Assembly: GCF_000760935.2 (NCBI RefSeq)
Contig: NZ_CP049744.1
Span: 1,966,001-2,030,000, forward strand
Length of the DNA: 64,000 bases
DNA from: Rhodococcoides fascians A25f
GTDB taxonomy: Bacteria; Actinomycetota; Actinomycetes; Mycobacteriales; Mycobacteriaceae
Direction: 5' to 3'
Shown here in pieces: positions 32,814-42,500 of the stretch (positions are counted from its first letter, which is position 1; every line of letters begins with the position of its first letter). Under the pieces are notes generated by a model that saw only the letters and a list, made by a program, of their open reading frames with translations, was not told the DNA's origin and ran no database searches. Both the position numbers and the translations under genes were made by a program.

Positions 32814-34412
32814 TCAGGACCGGCGCAGTGTCGACAGCATCTCTCTCGAGCGTCGCAGTGGCCCCCGACTCGACTCGGCGGGCCAGGTGCTGGGCAACTC
32901 GATCGGGTCGGTCAGGCGACCGGCATTGAAGTCGTCGACCAGATGTCCGACGGTTTCCTGGGCGCAGGACTTGTTGGTGCCGATGAATCCCGAGGGGCCG
33001 CGCTTGATCCAACCGGTGACATAGCTGCCGACCGAAGTCTGCCCACCGGACTCCTGCAATACACGGCCGCCGGTGTTGGGAATGATGCCGCGGCGATCGT
33101 CGAAGGGAACCCCGGGCAGCGCAACTCCGCGGTAGCCGATGGATGTGAGGACGAGTCCGGCATCGAGGGTGTCGACTTCACCGGTAGGAGTGCTGCGCAC
33201 CACGTCGTCACCGTCGGCGGTCAGACCCATCCGCTCGAACTCGATGCCCGTCACTCGATCGGTGCCCAGGATGCGGGTGGGGGAGAGCAGGTATCGCAGT
33301 GTGATGCGCTTACGGTCGTCGCTGTGCTCAGGGGATTCGTCGACGTGGCGAAGAAGTTGTAGCTTCTGCGCCACAGCGTGGGGTAGGTCATCGGTAGCGG
33401 CGAGGCGGACCGTTACCGGGTCGAGCGCGAGTTCGCTGCGGTCGATGGCCAGATCGATATCGGGAACGGTGAGCAATCCGGCGAACTCGGGAACGGTGAA
33501 TGCGGACTGGGCGACGCCGCGGCGGCCGACGACAACCACCTCACGAATAGAGCTGTGGCGCAGGGCGTCCAGGGCGTGGGGTGCGATGTCGGTCTGGGCG
33601 AGCGCGTTCGGATCCATGGTCAGGATGCGGGCGACGTCCAGTGCCACGTTGCCGTTTCCGATGATGACGGCGCGCTCGTGCGAGAGATCGAACGTGCGGT
33701 GTGCGTGATCGGGGTGGCCGTTGTACCAGGCGACGAAGTCGGTTGCCGAACTGCGGCCCGGCAATTCGGCACCGGGAATGCGCAGTTCCCGGTCCGAGGA
33801 CGCCCCGACGGCGTAGATCACTGCGTGGTGGGTGTCCATCAACTCGTCGTGGGTGATGTCCTTGCCGACCTCGACACCGAGGTGGAAGGTGAACCCCTCC
33901 TGCGCAGAGATGGTTTCGAACAAGCGCGATACCTGACGCGTCTTCTGATGGTCGGGTGCGACGCCGAGGCGAGCGAGGCCGTGTGGTTGCGGGAGTCTGT
34001 CGTAGACATCGACTTTCACACCCGGTTGCGTGAGCAGCTCGTCCGCCGCGTACATCGCCGACGGTCCGGATCCGACGATCGCGACTCGAAGGGGTTGACG
34101 ATCACGCGAGACCGATGCCGCAGGCGTGACCGGTGCCAAGATCGGCCGAGGCGGGCGTTCCTGCTTGTAGAAGTCCGCGTTGATCGTCAGGAACGGCAGT
34201 TGAGCCTCGGTCAGTTTTGCTTGCGGCACAATGGCATCGACCGGGCAGGCCGAGACACATGCGCCGCAGTCCACACACGATTGCGGATCGATGTGCAGCA
34301 TCTCCGCCGTCAGGAAGTCAGGCTCGTCGGGGGTGGGATGAATGCAGTTGACGGGGCACGCGTAGACGCATGACGCGTCGCTACAACATGATTGGGTGAC
34401 GACGTGGGGCAT
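32814..34412 (-). CDS. fprB: FprB-type ferredoxin/ferredoxin-NADP reductase fusion
   Basis: A 532-residue fusion. The N-terminal ferredoxin domain has cysteines at 9/10, 15, 19, 23 and a CxxCxxCxxxCP motif at 46-57, fitting a 7Fe or 8Fe ferredoxin. It is followed by an adrenodoxin-reductase-like FAD/NADP module (VAIVGSGPSAMYAADELL, 109-126; AVIIGNGNVALDVARIL; VVVVGRRGVAQSAFT; GWIKRGPSGFIGTNK). It passes electrons from NADPH to iron proteins. The gene lies 37 nt downstream of the AurF-like oxygenase gene on the same strand, so it is probably the dedicated electron donor for that diiron enzyme. AGGA precedes ATG 34412. Confidence 0.93.
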   Translation of the reverse strand: MPHVVTQSCCSDASCVYACPVNCIHPTPDEPDFLTAEMLHIDPQSCVDCGACVSACPVDAIVPQAKLTEAQLPFLTINADFYKQERPPRPILAPVTPAASVSRDRQPLRVAIVGSGPSAMYAADELLTQPGVKVDVYDRLPQPHGLARLGVAPDHQKTRQVSRLFETISAQEGFTFHLGVEVGKDITHDELMDTHHAVIYAVGASSDRELRIPGAELPGRSSATDFVAWYNGHPDHAHRTFDLSHERAVIIGNGNVALDVARILTMDPNALAQTDIAPHALDALRHSSIREVVVVGRRGVAQSAFTVPEFAGLLTVPDIDLAIDRSELALDPVTVRLAATDDLPHAVAQKLQLLRHVDESPEHSDDRKRITLRYLLSPTRILGTDRVTGIEFERMGLTADGDDVVRSTPTGEVDTLDAGLVLTSIGYRGVALPGVPFDDRRGIIPNTGGRVLQESGGQTSVGSYVTGWIKRGPSGFIGTNKSCAQETVGHLVDDFNAGRLTDPIELPSTWPAESSRGPLRRSREMLSTLRRS

Positions 34413-34449
34413 GAGGGGTTCCTGACGGCAGTGGCAAGAGGCGAGAGGG

Positions 34450-35469
34450 CTATGCGGCGAACTGGCTCGAGCTGCGATCGGGCTCGCTACGGAAACGTGA
34501 GGCCTTGCCGTCGATTCCGCACATCTTCCACATCAGGCGAGCCGCACGATTCATCATGCCGGTATCGGTGGCCAGCATGCGGACGTCGCCGAAGTAGTCC
34601 TGCAGCGCGTGCTGCGATTCCGGGGTACCCCAGAACAGGTCCTTCTTCACCTGCTTCGGGATGTCGAATTTCGTCCAGAACTTCTTCGGCGGAATGACGA
34701 TGACGTCGCACAGGATGCGCATCGTGATCGGGAAGGCCAGTGAAAGCAAGAACCGTCCGACCTTGGACATCTTGGGGACTCGGCGACGTAGCAGTTGGTG
34801 CGCGAACGAGATGTGTCGCGCTTCCTCGGCAACGTGAATGGCCATGACGCTCTGCATGATCGGGTGAATGTCGTCACCGGACCGCAGGACCGATTTCTGA
34901 ATGTGGTCGATGGGCTCTTCGCCTGCGAGAACGCCGACGAAGAACAGTTCTGGCAGCAGCGTGGCGAACAGTGGAACGAACGGAGACAGCATTTTCATGG
35001 GCCGGCTCATGCCGGGCGCATCGGAACCGACGCGATTGACCATCTCCTGGAACATCAGGGTGTGGTTGCACTCTTCGATCGATTCGTGGGTGCAGTAGCG
35101 CGCCTCGGCGGAGCCGTTGGGCAGTGAAAAGACGTACTGCATCATGCCGCGGATCAGGATGTTCTCGAATTGGAGACCGACCTTTGCGACATTGGCCTGA
35201 CGCCACATGCCGATCTCGATCTGCCTGTCGAGTGGAAGCGCCTGATACCAGGCGTGGCCGCCGATCGGATCGGTTTTGGCAGGCAGGACCCAACGAGGAT
35301 CGTTCGCGGGTACTGCGAACTTCTCGGACTCCCAGTCGATGTCCACGTAGGGGTCGAAGTGCTTGTGCACCGAGCCCTCGGACAGCAATGTGAGCGTCTC
35401 GATGTACTGCTGCTCGTCCGCAGTGTCGGCGTCGACCGAAACGGACGTATTGCTTGTCGTCAGTGTCAT
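34450..35469 (-). CDS. AurF-like diiron oxygenase
   Basis: A 339-residue helical ferritin-like protein. It has two carboxylate-histidine motifs of the AurF/p-aminobenzoate N-oxygenase family, THESIEECNHTLMFQEM (about 127-143) and AIHVAEEARHISFAHQLL (about 208-225). Members bind two irons and hydroxylate amines or other substrates with oxygen. The substrate is unknown. GGAGAAGCC precedes ATG 35469, and the gene is followed by fprB. The promoter carries a GGGTTA-atg-TAACCC inverted repeat with a further GTTAAC element, the kind of site read by a TetR-type regulator. Confidence 0.85.
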   Translation of the reverse strand: MTLTTSNTSVSVDADTADEQQYIETLTLLSEGSVHKHFDPYVDIDWESEKFAVPANDPRWVLPAKTDPIGGHAWYQALPLDRQIEIGMWRQANVAKVGLQFENILIRGMMQYVFSLPNGSAEARYCTHESIEECNHTLMFQEMVNRVGSDAPGMSRPMKMLSPFVPLFATLLPELFFVGVLAGEEPIDHIQKSVLRSGDDIHPIMQSVMAIHVAEEARHISFAHQLLRRRVPKMSKVGRFLLSLAFPITMRILCDVIVIPPKKFWTKFDIPKQVKKDLFWGTPESQHALQDYFGDVRMLATDTGMMNRAARLMWKMCGIDGKASRFRSEPDRSSSQFAA

Positions 35470-35496
35470 GGCTTCTCCAAACGAAGTGCGAACATA

Positions 35497-35511
35497 GGGT
35501 TAATGTAACCC
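35497..35511. promoter_or_regulatory. Inverted repeat upstream of the AurF-like gene
   Basis: GGGTTA and TAACCC are perfect 6-bp arms around ATG, 28 bp upstream of the oxygenase start codon. GTTAAC follows 4 bases later and partly repeats the half-site. This looks like an operator; no regulator gene lies adjacent. Confidence 0.6.
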
Positions 35512-35561
35512 GAGTTAACACAAAAGGGAAGCGTGTTGGGGAGACTCTGATCGGCGGTCGT

Positions 35562-36866
35562 CTACTGGTCCTCCGAACGCTCTTCGGACACCTCGGCTAC
35601 TTCGTCGGTCTCGAACAGTTGCAGCTGGATCGCGGAAGGATCGACCACGGGCGTGACCTGGTCGGGAGTGCTGCGCAGCACCTCACGGAGGGCAGAGACG
35701 GCACGGCCCCAGTTGGCCGATTCCCGATCTGCCTCGTCGACGTCGCAGTGCTCGTCGCCCAGATCCGCGGCAACCGCCATCCCACGCCACGACGCTTCTT
35801 GTTCAGCGCTGATCCGCAGATACGACACGACGACATCGCGATCGGACGAGCAGCACTCGAGAACCGCATGCGGGTCGAGCGGTTCCTCTTCGGACGCGGC
35901 GAGCAGATCGACCAATTCGAGCAAACCGTCAGGAAAGTCGTCCGCGTCGACCGTGGGCGGCGTCGGCTCCCCGAGCACGCCTCCGAAATCCTCGGCGAAC
36001 TTGTCGTCGACCTGCTCCCACACGTGACTGAGCATGCGCACCGCCCACAACAGGTGATCGGCGACGAAGGGTGACCCGCTGACTCGTACCTGAGCGACGA
36101 TGCAGTCCTGAACCAGGTGCAGCATCACATCCGGCAGTTGCAGGTTCAGGTCGACCAACAATTCCGCCGCGCGAGTGCGGCCGGACACGGCATGGACAAG
36201 CGTCGAATTGATCTCGACCACCGGTTCGGTGGGTTTGACCGATACGTAGGCGGTGCCGCCGACGAACCGCAGCGGAATGTCGCCGTCGGGGTCATGATCC
36301 GGCGGGAAGCCGAACCACGGCTCGAGAGCGCGATCGACGAGCTGCTGCAGATGCTCTTTCCCCTTGGGTTGAACGCACAGCGGCACCACGTAGACGTCGG
36401 GCTCTGTGACAGCGATGTCGAAGCTCGGTACGTCGTAGCGCCCGGTGGCGCGTGAGCTCAGGAACGACGGGTGTGGCAGGCCCCAGATGTCACGGAACAC
36501 CGCGACGGTCTTCTTCGCCAGATCGTCCGACCACGAGCGATTGCGGTCCACGTGCGGTGCCGCCGGCTCGTCGTTGTGTGAAATGCGGAACCCCAACGCA
36601 CTCAACGCGTCTCGCTGATCGGCGGTGATGGCTCGGCTGCTGTGCAGGTGTTCGTTCGCCGGTATCTCGCAGCGGACCATATCGAGATCCCAGGCATAGA
36701 ACTGCACGCAGGCGGCGGTGTCGGGGACGCCGTCGGTGGTGTCGTATCGCGATTCGATCACCAACGCATCGCCGTCGCGCATGGCGCTGACGTAGTCGCC
36801 GAGCGTCCGCTGGAATTGCATCCAAGCGGCATCGACGTCGAAGTCGAACTCGAGTGAATCGCTCAT
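35562..36866 (-). CDS. YbjN/TY-Chap-like predicted peptide-binding chaperone
   Basis: A 434-residue acidic protein with no signal or membrane segment. Near residue 130 it has DIWGLPHPSFLSS; the protein encoded at 48051-48872 has EIWNVPHPSFLSV, so both carry the same domain. I place this domain with the YbjN/T3SS-chaperone-like TY-Chap group described bioinformatically in actinobacteria. The middle (VVEINSTLVHAVSGRTRAAELLVDLNLQLPDVMLHLVQD) fits the YbjN-like part. Biochemical activity is unknown. AAGGAG precedes ATG 36866. The start overlaps the stop of a 32-codon ORF, which in turn overlaps the next gene upstream, so three reading frames are coupled. Confidence 0.7.
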   Translation of the reverse strand: MSDSLEFDFDVDAAWMQFQRTLGDYVSAMRDGDALVIESRYDTTDGVPDTAACVQFYAWDLDMVRCEIPANEHLHSSRAITADQRDALSALGFRISHNDEPAAPHVDRNRSWSDDLAKKTVAVFRDIWGLPHPSFLSSRATGRYDVPSFDIAVTEPDVYVVPLCVQPKGKEHLQQLVDRALEPWFGFPPDHDPDGDIPLRFVGGTAYVSVKPTEPVVEINSTLVHAVSGRTRAAELLVDLNLQLPDVMLHLVQDCIVAQVRVSGSPFVADHLLWAVRMLSHVWEQVDDKFAEDFGGVLGEPTPPTVDADDFPDGLLELVDLLAASEEEPLDPHAVLECCSSDRDVVVSYLRISAEQEASWRGMAVAADLGDEHCDVDEADRESANWGRAVSALREVLRSTPDQVTPVVDPSAIQLQLFETDEVAEVSEERSEDQ

Positions 36867-36961
36867 GTCGGCTCCTTACCCAGATCGCGCTGACGTAACG
36901 CGGACTCGATCACGCTAGCGGCGACCACCGACACGATCTCGGCGCTCGCGGGGGCGATCAC
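36863..36961 (-). CDS. 32-codon ORF overlapping both neighbours
   Basis: The frame starts at GTG 36961, where GTGA overlaps the stop of the acidic protein gene. It ends in TGA 36863, where ATGA overlaps the start of the TY-Chap-like gene. It encodes 32 residues, VIAPASAEIVSVVAASVIES followed by a short basic-acidic tail ending in KEPT. The first half is apolar and could be an amphipathic or membrane-seeking helix. Double stop-start overlap is what real small genes in actinobacterial operons show. However, it could also just relay ribosomes between the two large genes. Confidence 0.5.
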   Translation of the reverse strand: MIAPASAEIVSVVAASVIESALRQRDLGKEPT

Positions 36962-38127
36962 GACGATGCCGAATCCTCGGGCGATCGTGGCAGCGGGTCA
37001 TCGAGAGAATCGTCGTCGAGCGCACCGAAGGGCTGTGCCTCGGCCACGCCGTCCAACACCGCCGGACGTAGAGCGTGCGGAACGGCCAGTACTTCCTCGA
37101 TCCTGACGAGAATGCCCTGTTCGATCAGCGATCGAACACGGTGATCGATCAACTGGGCCGTACGCAGATCCTCGCCTTCCAGATCGGCGTAGTCCTCGCC
37201 CTCGTTGTTGACGGGTAGCTCTTCGGTCATGGCGGCGAGCAACGTCTGCACCGCAAAGGTATTGGCCAGTGACCGCGACACGTCGGGGTCGTCGGCATCT
37301 CCCGACAGCTGCACCCGGACATGCTCGGCAACCAGTTCGTGGACGGTCTCCGCGCCGCGGCCGGCCAGTGAATGCGCATTGTCGCCCGGCCTCGCAGTGT
37401 CACCGTCGATGCGAATCAATTCGGTCGCGATGGCCGTCGACCAGTAATCGACCGTGGCGACGCCCACGCCCACTTCGGTGGGATCGAAAGGAGCCGCACC
37501 GACTGCGCGCTGCAGATGAACATCGTCGGACACTGCCAGCCCATCGGCGACCCGAGCGACTATGTCGTCCAATGCCGGCAACAGTGGCAGCGCCGAGATG
37601 GCCGCCAGTTCCTGTGCGAGAGAGACGTCGGGAAGGTCGATGTCGTCGGCGTCGAGCATGTCGGGCTCGTCGCCTTCGAGGAAGTCCGAGAGATCTTCCA
37701 TGCAGTGCGCGTAGTCCTCGGGCGTGCCGTCCCAGAGATCGGTTTCGTCGAGGAAGGTCAGGTACTGCAGAGACGTGAGCACAAGATTGACCGCGGTGTC
37801 CTCGGCCGTGTCGGACTCCTCCTGGAGGATGCGTTCCGCTGCGTCCACCAGCAGGTGCGCATCGGCCGGCAGCCAGGCGCTGGGGGAGAAGCCGTGACGG
37901 GCTCCGGAAAGCTGGGTCAGCGTCGACGAGACGAGCCGTGAGATCGCCTCCGACTGTTCCGACATCTCGCTCTCGTCCAGCCACTCCACGAACCCGTCGA
38001 TCAGATCGGCGATCCGTTCGCTGTCGACACCGGACGGCGCCGGTCGGGACTGCTGATGACGCCGTTGCCGGGCCTTGGTCTTTTCTGCACGTTTCTGTCC
38101 GCGGTTGGCAGGCCGCTTCGATCCCAT
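36958..38127 (-). CDS. Acidic protein of unknown function, basic N-terminal tail
   Basis: A 389-residue protein. The first ~30 residues are strongly basic (KRPANRGQKRAEKTKARQRR), like a nucleic-acid or ribosome contact tail. The rest is acidic and helical (LDETDLWDGTPEDYAHCMEDL; MLDADDIDLPDVSLAQEL). I do not recognise a family. It is the first gene of a coupled group with the 32-codon ORF and the TY-Chap-like gene, so the three probably work together. No signal peptide is present. Confidence 0.65.
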   Translation of the reverse strand: MGSKRPANRGQKRAEKTKARQRRHQQSRPAPSGVDSERIADLIDGFVEWLDESEMSEQSEAISRLVSSTLTQLSGARHGFSPSAWLPADAHLLVDAAERILQEESDTAEDTAVNLVLTSLQYLTFLDETDLWDGTPEDYAHCMEDLSDFLEGDEPDMLDADDIDLPDVSLAQELAAISALPLLPALDDIVARVADGLAVSDDVHLQRAVGAAPFDPTEVGVGVATVDYWSTAIATELIRIDGDTARPGDNAHSLAGRGAETVHELVAEHVRVQLSGDADDPDVSRSLANTFAVQTLLAAMTEELPVNNEGEDYADLEGEDLRTAQLIDHRVRSLIEQGILVRIEEVLAVPHALRPAVLDGVAEAQPFGALDDDSLDDPLPRSPEDSASS

Positions 38128-38213
38128 GAGTGGCAGCTTATCTGCTGGGATGTCCGGTTTCGTCGGTCCATGCCCTCAGTCGAGCAGGAAGGGCCCTATC
38201 ACCCCACCGAAGC

Positions 38214-38900
38214 TCAACTTTCGCAGGCAACGCCGTCGCTGTTGCCGTCGAGCTTCGGTCGGTAGCCGGGCTCACCGATTCGGATATTGCTGGCTCCCGC
38301 GGCTCTTGCAGCCTTGCAATTCTCGTAGTACACGCTCTCGGGTACTACGGCCAACGGTGCGGGAGCGGTGTAGACGGGCTCCGGTGTGTAGACCGGCTCA
38401 GGGGTGTACACGGGCTCAGGATCGGGCAGTGGGATGTACTCCGATGTCGTCGGAACCACGACGATGGCGTCTACTGCTTCGGTCGTCGGGGCGACGGTGG
38501 TCGTCGTGGTCGGCGTCGGTGTGGTTGTCGACGGCGGCGCGGACGTCGTCGTGACGGTCGGCAAGGCGGGCACGGCCGCGACCGGGGCGACGGCAGGGGT
38601 CTCGGGTTCGGTGGTGGTGGTCAGTCCCATGAAGATCAGGGCAGGGAGGACGGCGATGGCCGGTACCGCCCACCCTCGGCGACCTCGACTGGGCGACAGG
38701 TACAGATATGCGACACCCGCCCCGGCCATCAGTGCGCCCACGAGCAGTGCACCGAACTCGAACGATACGAGTGCGCCGATCGAGAAGATCGCGCCGAAAA
38801 CGATTGCAACCCAGGCGAACACCTTCCCGAACAGGGGGCGGCGTGGAGTCTCGGGCTCGGGTGTGGGGCGCTGGAAGGGTGGCGGGTAGGCGCTGGTCAT
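38214..38900 (-). CDS. Membrane-anchored excalibur calcium-binding protein
   Basis: A 228-residue protein. Two membrane segments near residues 28-65 and a third near 75-95 precede a long Pro/Thr-rich extracellular stalk (TTTSAPPSTTTPTPTTTTT; then tandem VYTPEP units). A C-terminal excalibur domain follows (YYENCKAARAAGASNI, ending DGNSDGVACES). The DxDxDGxxCE loop is a calcium-binding EF-hand-like motif with a paired cysteine. The protein should sit in the membrane with the calcium domain outside. ATG 38900 starts directly before the proline-rich N-terminus. Confidence 0.85.
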   Translation of the reverse strand: MTSAYPPPFQRPTPEPETPRRPLFGKVFAWVAIVFGAIFSIGALVSFEFGALLVGALMAGAGVAYLYLSPSRGRRGWAVPAIAVLPALIFMGLTTTTEPETPAVAPVAAVPALPTVTTTSAPPSTTTPTPTTTTTVAPTTEAVDAIVVVPTTSEYIPLPDPEPVYTPEPVYTPEPVYTAPAPLAVVPESVYYENCKAARAAGASNIRIGEPGYRPKLDGNSDGVACES

Positions 38901-39069
38901 GGGGTTCGTCCTCGGGTCGCGAATGGTGTCGATACCGCGGAAACGATGTGCCGCGAGACCGGAAGCAACCACTCGATTCCGTCCGAACCGGTCGGTCGCA
39001 TTTCCGCTCACCATGTCGCATTCACGGTGTTTGTCGTTACACCCGACTGCACAACGACAACCGCATCGA

Positions 39070-39420
39070 TCAATAGCGCTCGCGAAAGCCGCCGATCGCG
39101 GTGATGGAATTGCCGTCGGGATCGACAACGGTGCTCAGTCGAACGCCTTTGTTCGCGTCGACGATGTCGCCGAACTCGACCCCTCGTGAGCGCGCCGAAG
39201 CGACGAACGCTTCGAGATCGTCGACCGCGACGTTGAACTGCGACGCGCCTGCTCGCTCGGGGTCGACCGTCACCTGCACCCATGCAGCGGGGGCGGCCTG
39301 CCACTCCACCAAACTCGGCATCGGGTTGTTGTCTGCAGGCCGATCGAACAGCCGGCGATACCAGGCGTCGGCCGGATCTATGTCGCGTACCGCGATCACT
39401 GCAAAGACATGCTCGAACAT
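39070..39420 (-). CDS. VOC/glyoxalase-family protein
   Basis: A 116-residue single-module vicinal-oxygen-chelate protein (FAVIAVRDIDPADAWYRRLF; FNVAVDDLEAFVASARSRGVEFG; LSTVVDPDGNSITAIGGF). Family members bind a metal as dimers and act as glyoxalases, dioxygenases or antibiotic-binding proteins. The Glu expected late in the second repeat is replaced by Ser-Ile in DPDGNSI, so catalytic activity is doubtful. AAGGAG precedes ATG 39420. It is divergent from recC. Confidence 0.85.
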   Translation of the reverse strand: MFEHVFAVIAVRDIDPADAWYRRLFDRPADNNPMPSLVEWQAAPAAWVQVTVDPERAGASQFNVAVDDLEAFVASARSRGVEFGDIVDANKGVRLSTVVDPDGNSITAIGGFRERY

Positions 39421-39571
39421 GTCGTTCTCCTTCGTGTCGGCAAAGAGGTCACGGATACTGACCGGGATCGGCGGCCGGACTCATCGCGCAGAACCTGTCG
39501 CCAGGCTCGAGTAGGGTCGTCACGAGTCCGGAATCGGGCTCTCGGCTACGAACAGGCAGGGGATCGCAACG

Positions 39572-42500
39572 GTGTTGACGCTCCACCGCGCCGAGCGCGC
39601 AGGAACCCTTGCCGACGCGCTCGCCGATGTCCTGTCCGTGCCGTTGGACGACTGCTTCACCCCCGAGATCGTGTCGGTTCCGGCCAAGGGCGTCGAGCGG
39701 TGGCTCACTCAACGACTCTCGAGCACCTTGGGCAGTCCGGACGGTGACGGCATCGCCGCGAACATCGATTTTCCGAGCCCGGCAAGGCTGGTCTCACGCG
39801 CGGTCGGCGCGGTCGACGATATCGACCCGGACGACGATCCGTGGGCAATGGGCCGAGTGCTCTGGACTGCTCTGAGCGTCATCGACGAGTGCCGCACCGA
39901 ACCGTGGGCGGCGGTGCTGTTCGAGCATCTGGGGGCGGGGTCCGAGGACCACCGTGTAGGGCGTCGCTGGTCGACGGCATCTCATGTGGCAGAGCTGTTC
40001 CGTGCGTACGGTTCTCAACGACCTCAGATGATTCGTGATTGGTTCGCCGGACGATTCACCGACGGCCTCGGCGGCGATCTCGACGACGACCTGCAGTGGC
40101 AACCGCGAGTGTGGAAACTGGTGCGGGAGCGGATCGGCAGTCCCAGCCCCGCCGAGCGGCTGCCCGAGACGTGCGCTCGGCTACGGGATGCACCCGACTC
40201 GGTGGAGCTACCGAGTCGGTTGTCGGTCTTCGGTCCAACCCGATTGACGACCGATCAGCTCGACATACTGGGTGCGCTGTCGGAGCACCGCGAGGTACAC
40301 ATCTGGGTTCCGCATCCCAGCCCGTCCATGTGGACCGCCCTGGAGAACATTCCTGCGGTGACGCGGCGACGAGACGACGCAACGGCCCTTGCCGTCGAGC
40401 ATCCGCTGTTGGCCAGTCTGTCTCGCGACGTCCGGGAACTGCAGGCCACCACCGGATCGGTCGCGGCGCAAGCCGTCCATCACGAGGGTCCCGAGATCGC
40501 GAACACCCTGCTCGGTCGAATCCAATCGGACATCGCTGCCGACGTCTCACCCACTGCCGCAGTGGAATCCGACGACCACGTGACGACGACGGATGGCACG
40601 GTGCAGATTCACGCATGTCACGGACCCGCCCGGCAGGTCGAAGTTCTGCGTGAGTCGCTGCTGCATCTTTTCGCCGGCGACCCCACGCTCGAACCGCGGG
40701 ACGTGCTGGTGATGTGCCCGGACGTCGAGACCTACGCGCCGCTGATTCGCGCCAACTTCGGGCAGGCTGCGCTGGTGCATCCAGGACACCGCCTGCGTGT
40801 GCGACTCGCCGATCGGGGTTTGCGCCGCACCAACCCCGTGCTCGACGTCATCGCGACCGTTCTGGACTTCGCCGAAGGCCGGGTGACGGCGAGCGAGCTG
40901 CTCGACTTCGCTGCCAGCGGTCCGGTCCGAGAGAAGTTCTCGCTCACCGACGACGATCTCGAGCGACTCCGCGAATGGGTGACGACCTCCGGTGCGCGGT
41001 GGGGCTTGACCGTGAGACAACGAGAAGCGTTCGGTCTGAACGGTTTTCGGCAGAACACGTTCAAATCGGCCCTCGACCGGATCCTCCTGGGCGTGGCGGC
41101 CGACGAGACCCACAACGAGTATCTCGACCTTGCGCTGCCTCTCGACGACGTCGACAGCAACGACATCGCCCTCGCCGGCCGTTTCGCCGAGCTGGTCGAT
41201 CGGCTCGCCTCGGTACTGCGAGCTCTTGCCGGTCCGGCGTCGGTGACCGAGTGGATGCGGCAACTGGGCCGCGCACTCGATCTGCTCGCCGACGTGCCTA
41301 CTGCCGACGAATGGCAACTGGCACAAGCACATCGCGAGATCGCCGACGCCACCGAACACGGCGGGTCGGTGGAGCTGCGACTGGCGGACGTGCGCGCCAT
41401 GCTGGCCAGGAGACTGGCCGGACGACCCACGAGAGCGAACTTCCGCACCGGCGAACTGACCGTGTGCACCATGGTTCCGATGCGATCGGTACCGCACCGA
41501 GTGGTGGTGCTCCTCGGGCTCGACGACGAGGTGTTCCCGCGAGTGGGAAGCATCGACGGAGATGACATCCTCGCCCGCGACCCGGCGCTCGGCGAACGAG
41601 ACATTCGCAGTGAGGATCGGCAACTGCTGCTCGACGCGGTGATGTCGGCCGAGGACAAGCTCCTGCTGTTCTACACCGGTGCAGACCCCGTCGACGGTTC
41701 GGTCAAGCCGCCGGCGATTCCGCTGCGCGAGCTCATGGACGTGCTCGAGGTGACCGCGGGTCGAAGCGTCGAACATCGGCATCCGCTGCAGCCGTTCGAT
41801 CCTCACAACTTCGAGGCCGAACGTCCGTTCAGTTTCGACACCGTCGCGTTGGCCGGAGCGGTCTCGCAGCAACGTGCGCCCCAGCCCGTGCCTCCGTTCC
41901 TGCCCGCAGCGCTCCCGCCTGCCGATCGAGGCGATGTGGAACTCGCCGATGTGATCGCCTTCGTCGAGAACCCGGTGCAGGCGTTTCTCCGCCAGCGGCT
42001 CGGATTTCGTGTTCCCGAGCTCGAGGACGACCTGGCAGACAGTCTCGACATCGAGTTGGACCCGTTGTCCCGGTGGAACATCGGCGATCGGATGCTTGCC
42101 GCGGTGCTCGCGGGCGGAGACATCGGAGAATTCGCCGACGCCGAATGGCGCCGCGGAACCCTTCCGCCGTTTCATCAGGGCCGACGCGAGATGTCCGACA
42201 TCCGACAGATCGTCGGAATCATCGCCGACGCGGCCGCGCCGTTCCACGAAGGCCCCGCCGACACCACGGATGTTTCGGTCGATCTCGGCGACGGACGACG
42301 CCTGACCGGAACCGTCACCGGAATTCATGGCGGTGTTCTGGCCCGTTCGTCTTATTCTCGCCTCGCCGCAAAGCATCGGCTGGCCGCGTGGGTGCGGTTG
42401 CTGGCGGTGGCCGCATCCGAGCCGGGGGAGTGGAGCGCCGTCACCATCGGGCGGGCGAGCGGTATGCGGCCTCCTCGTCGATCGCGACTGACGGCACCGC

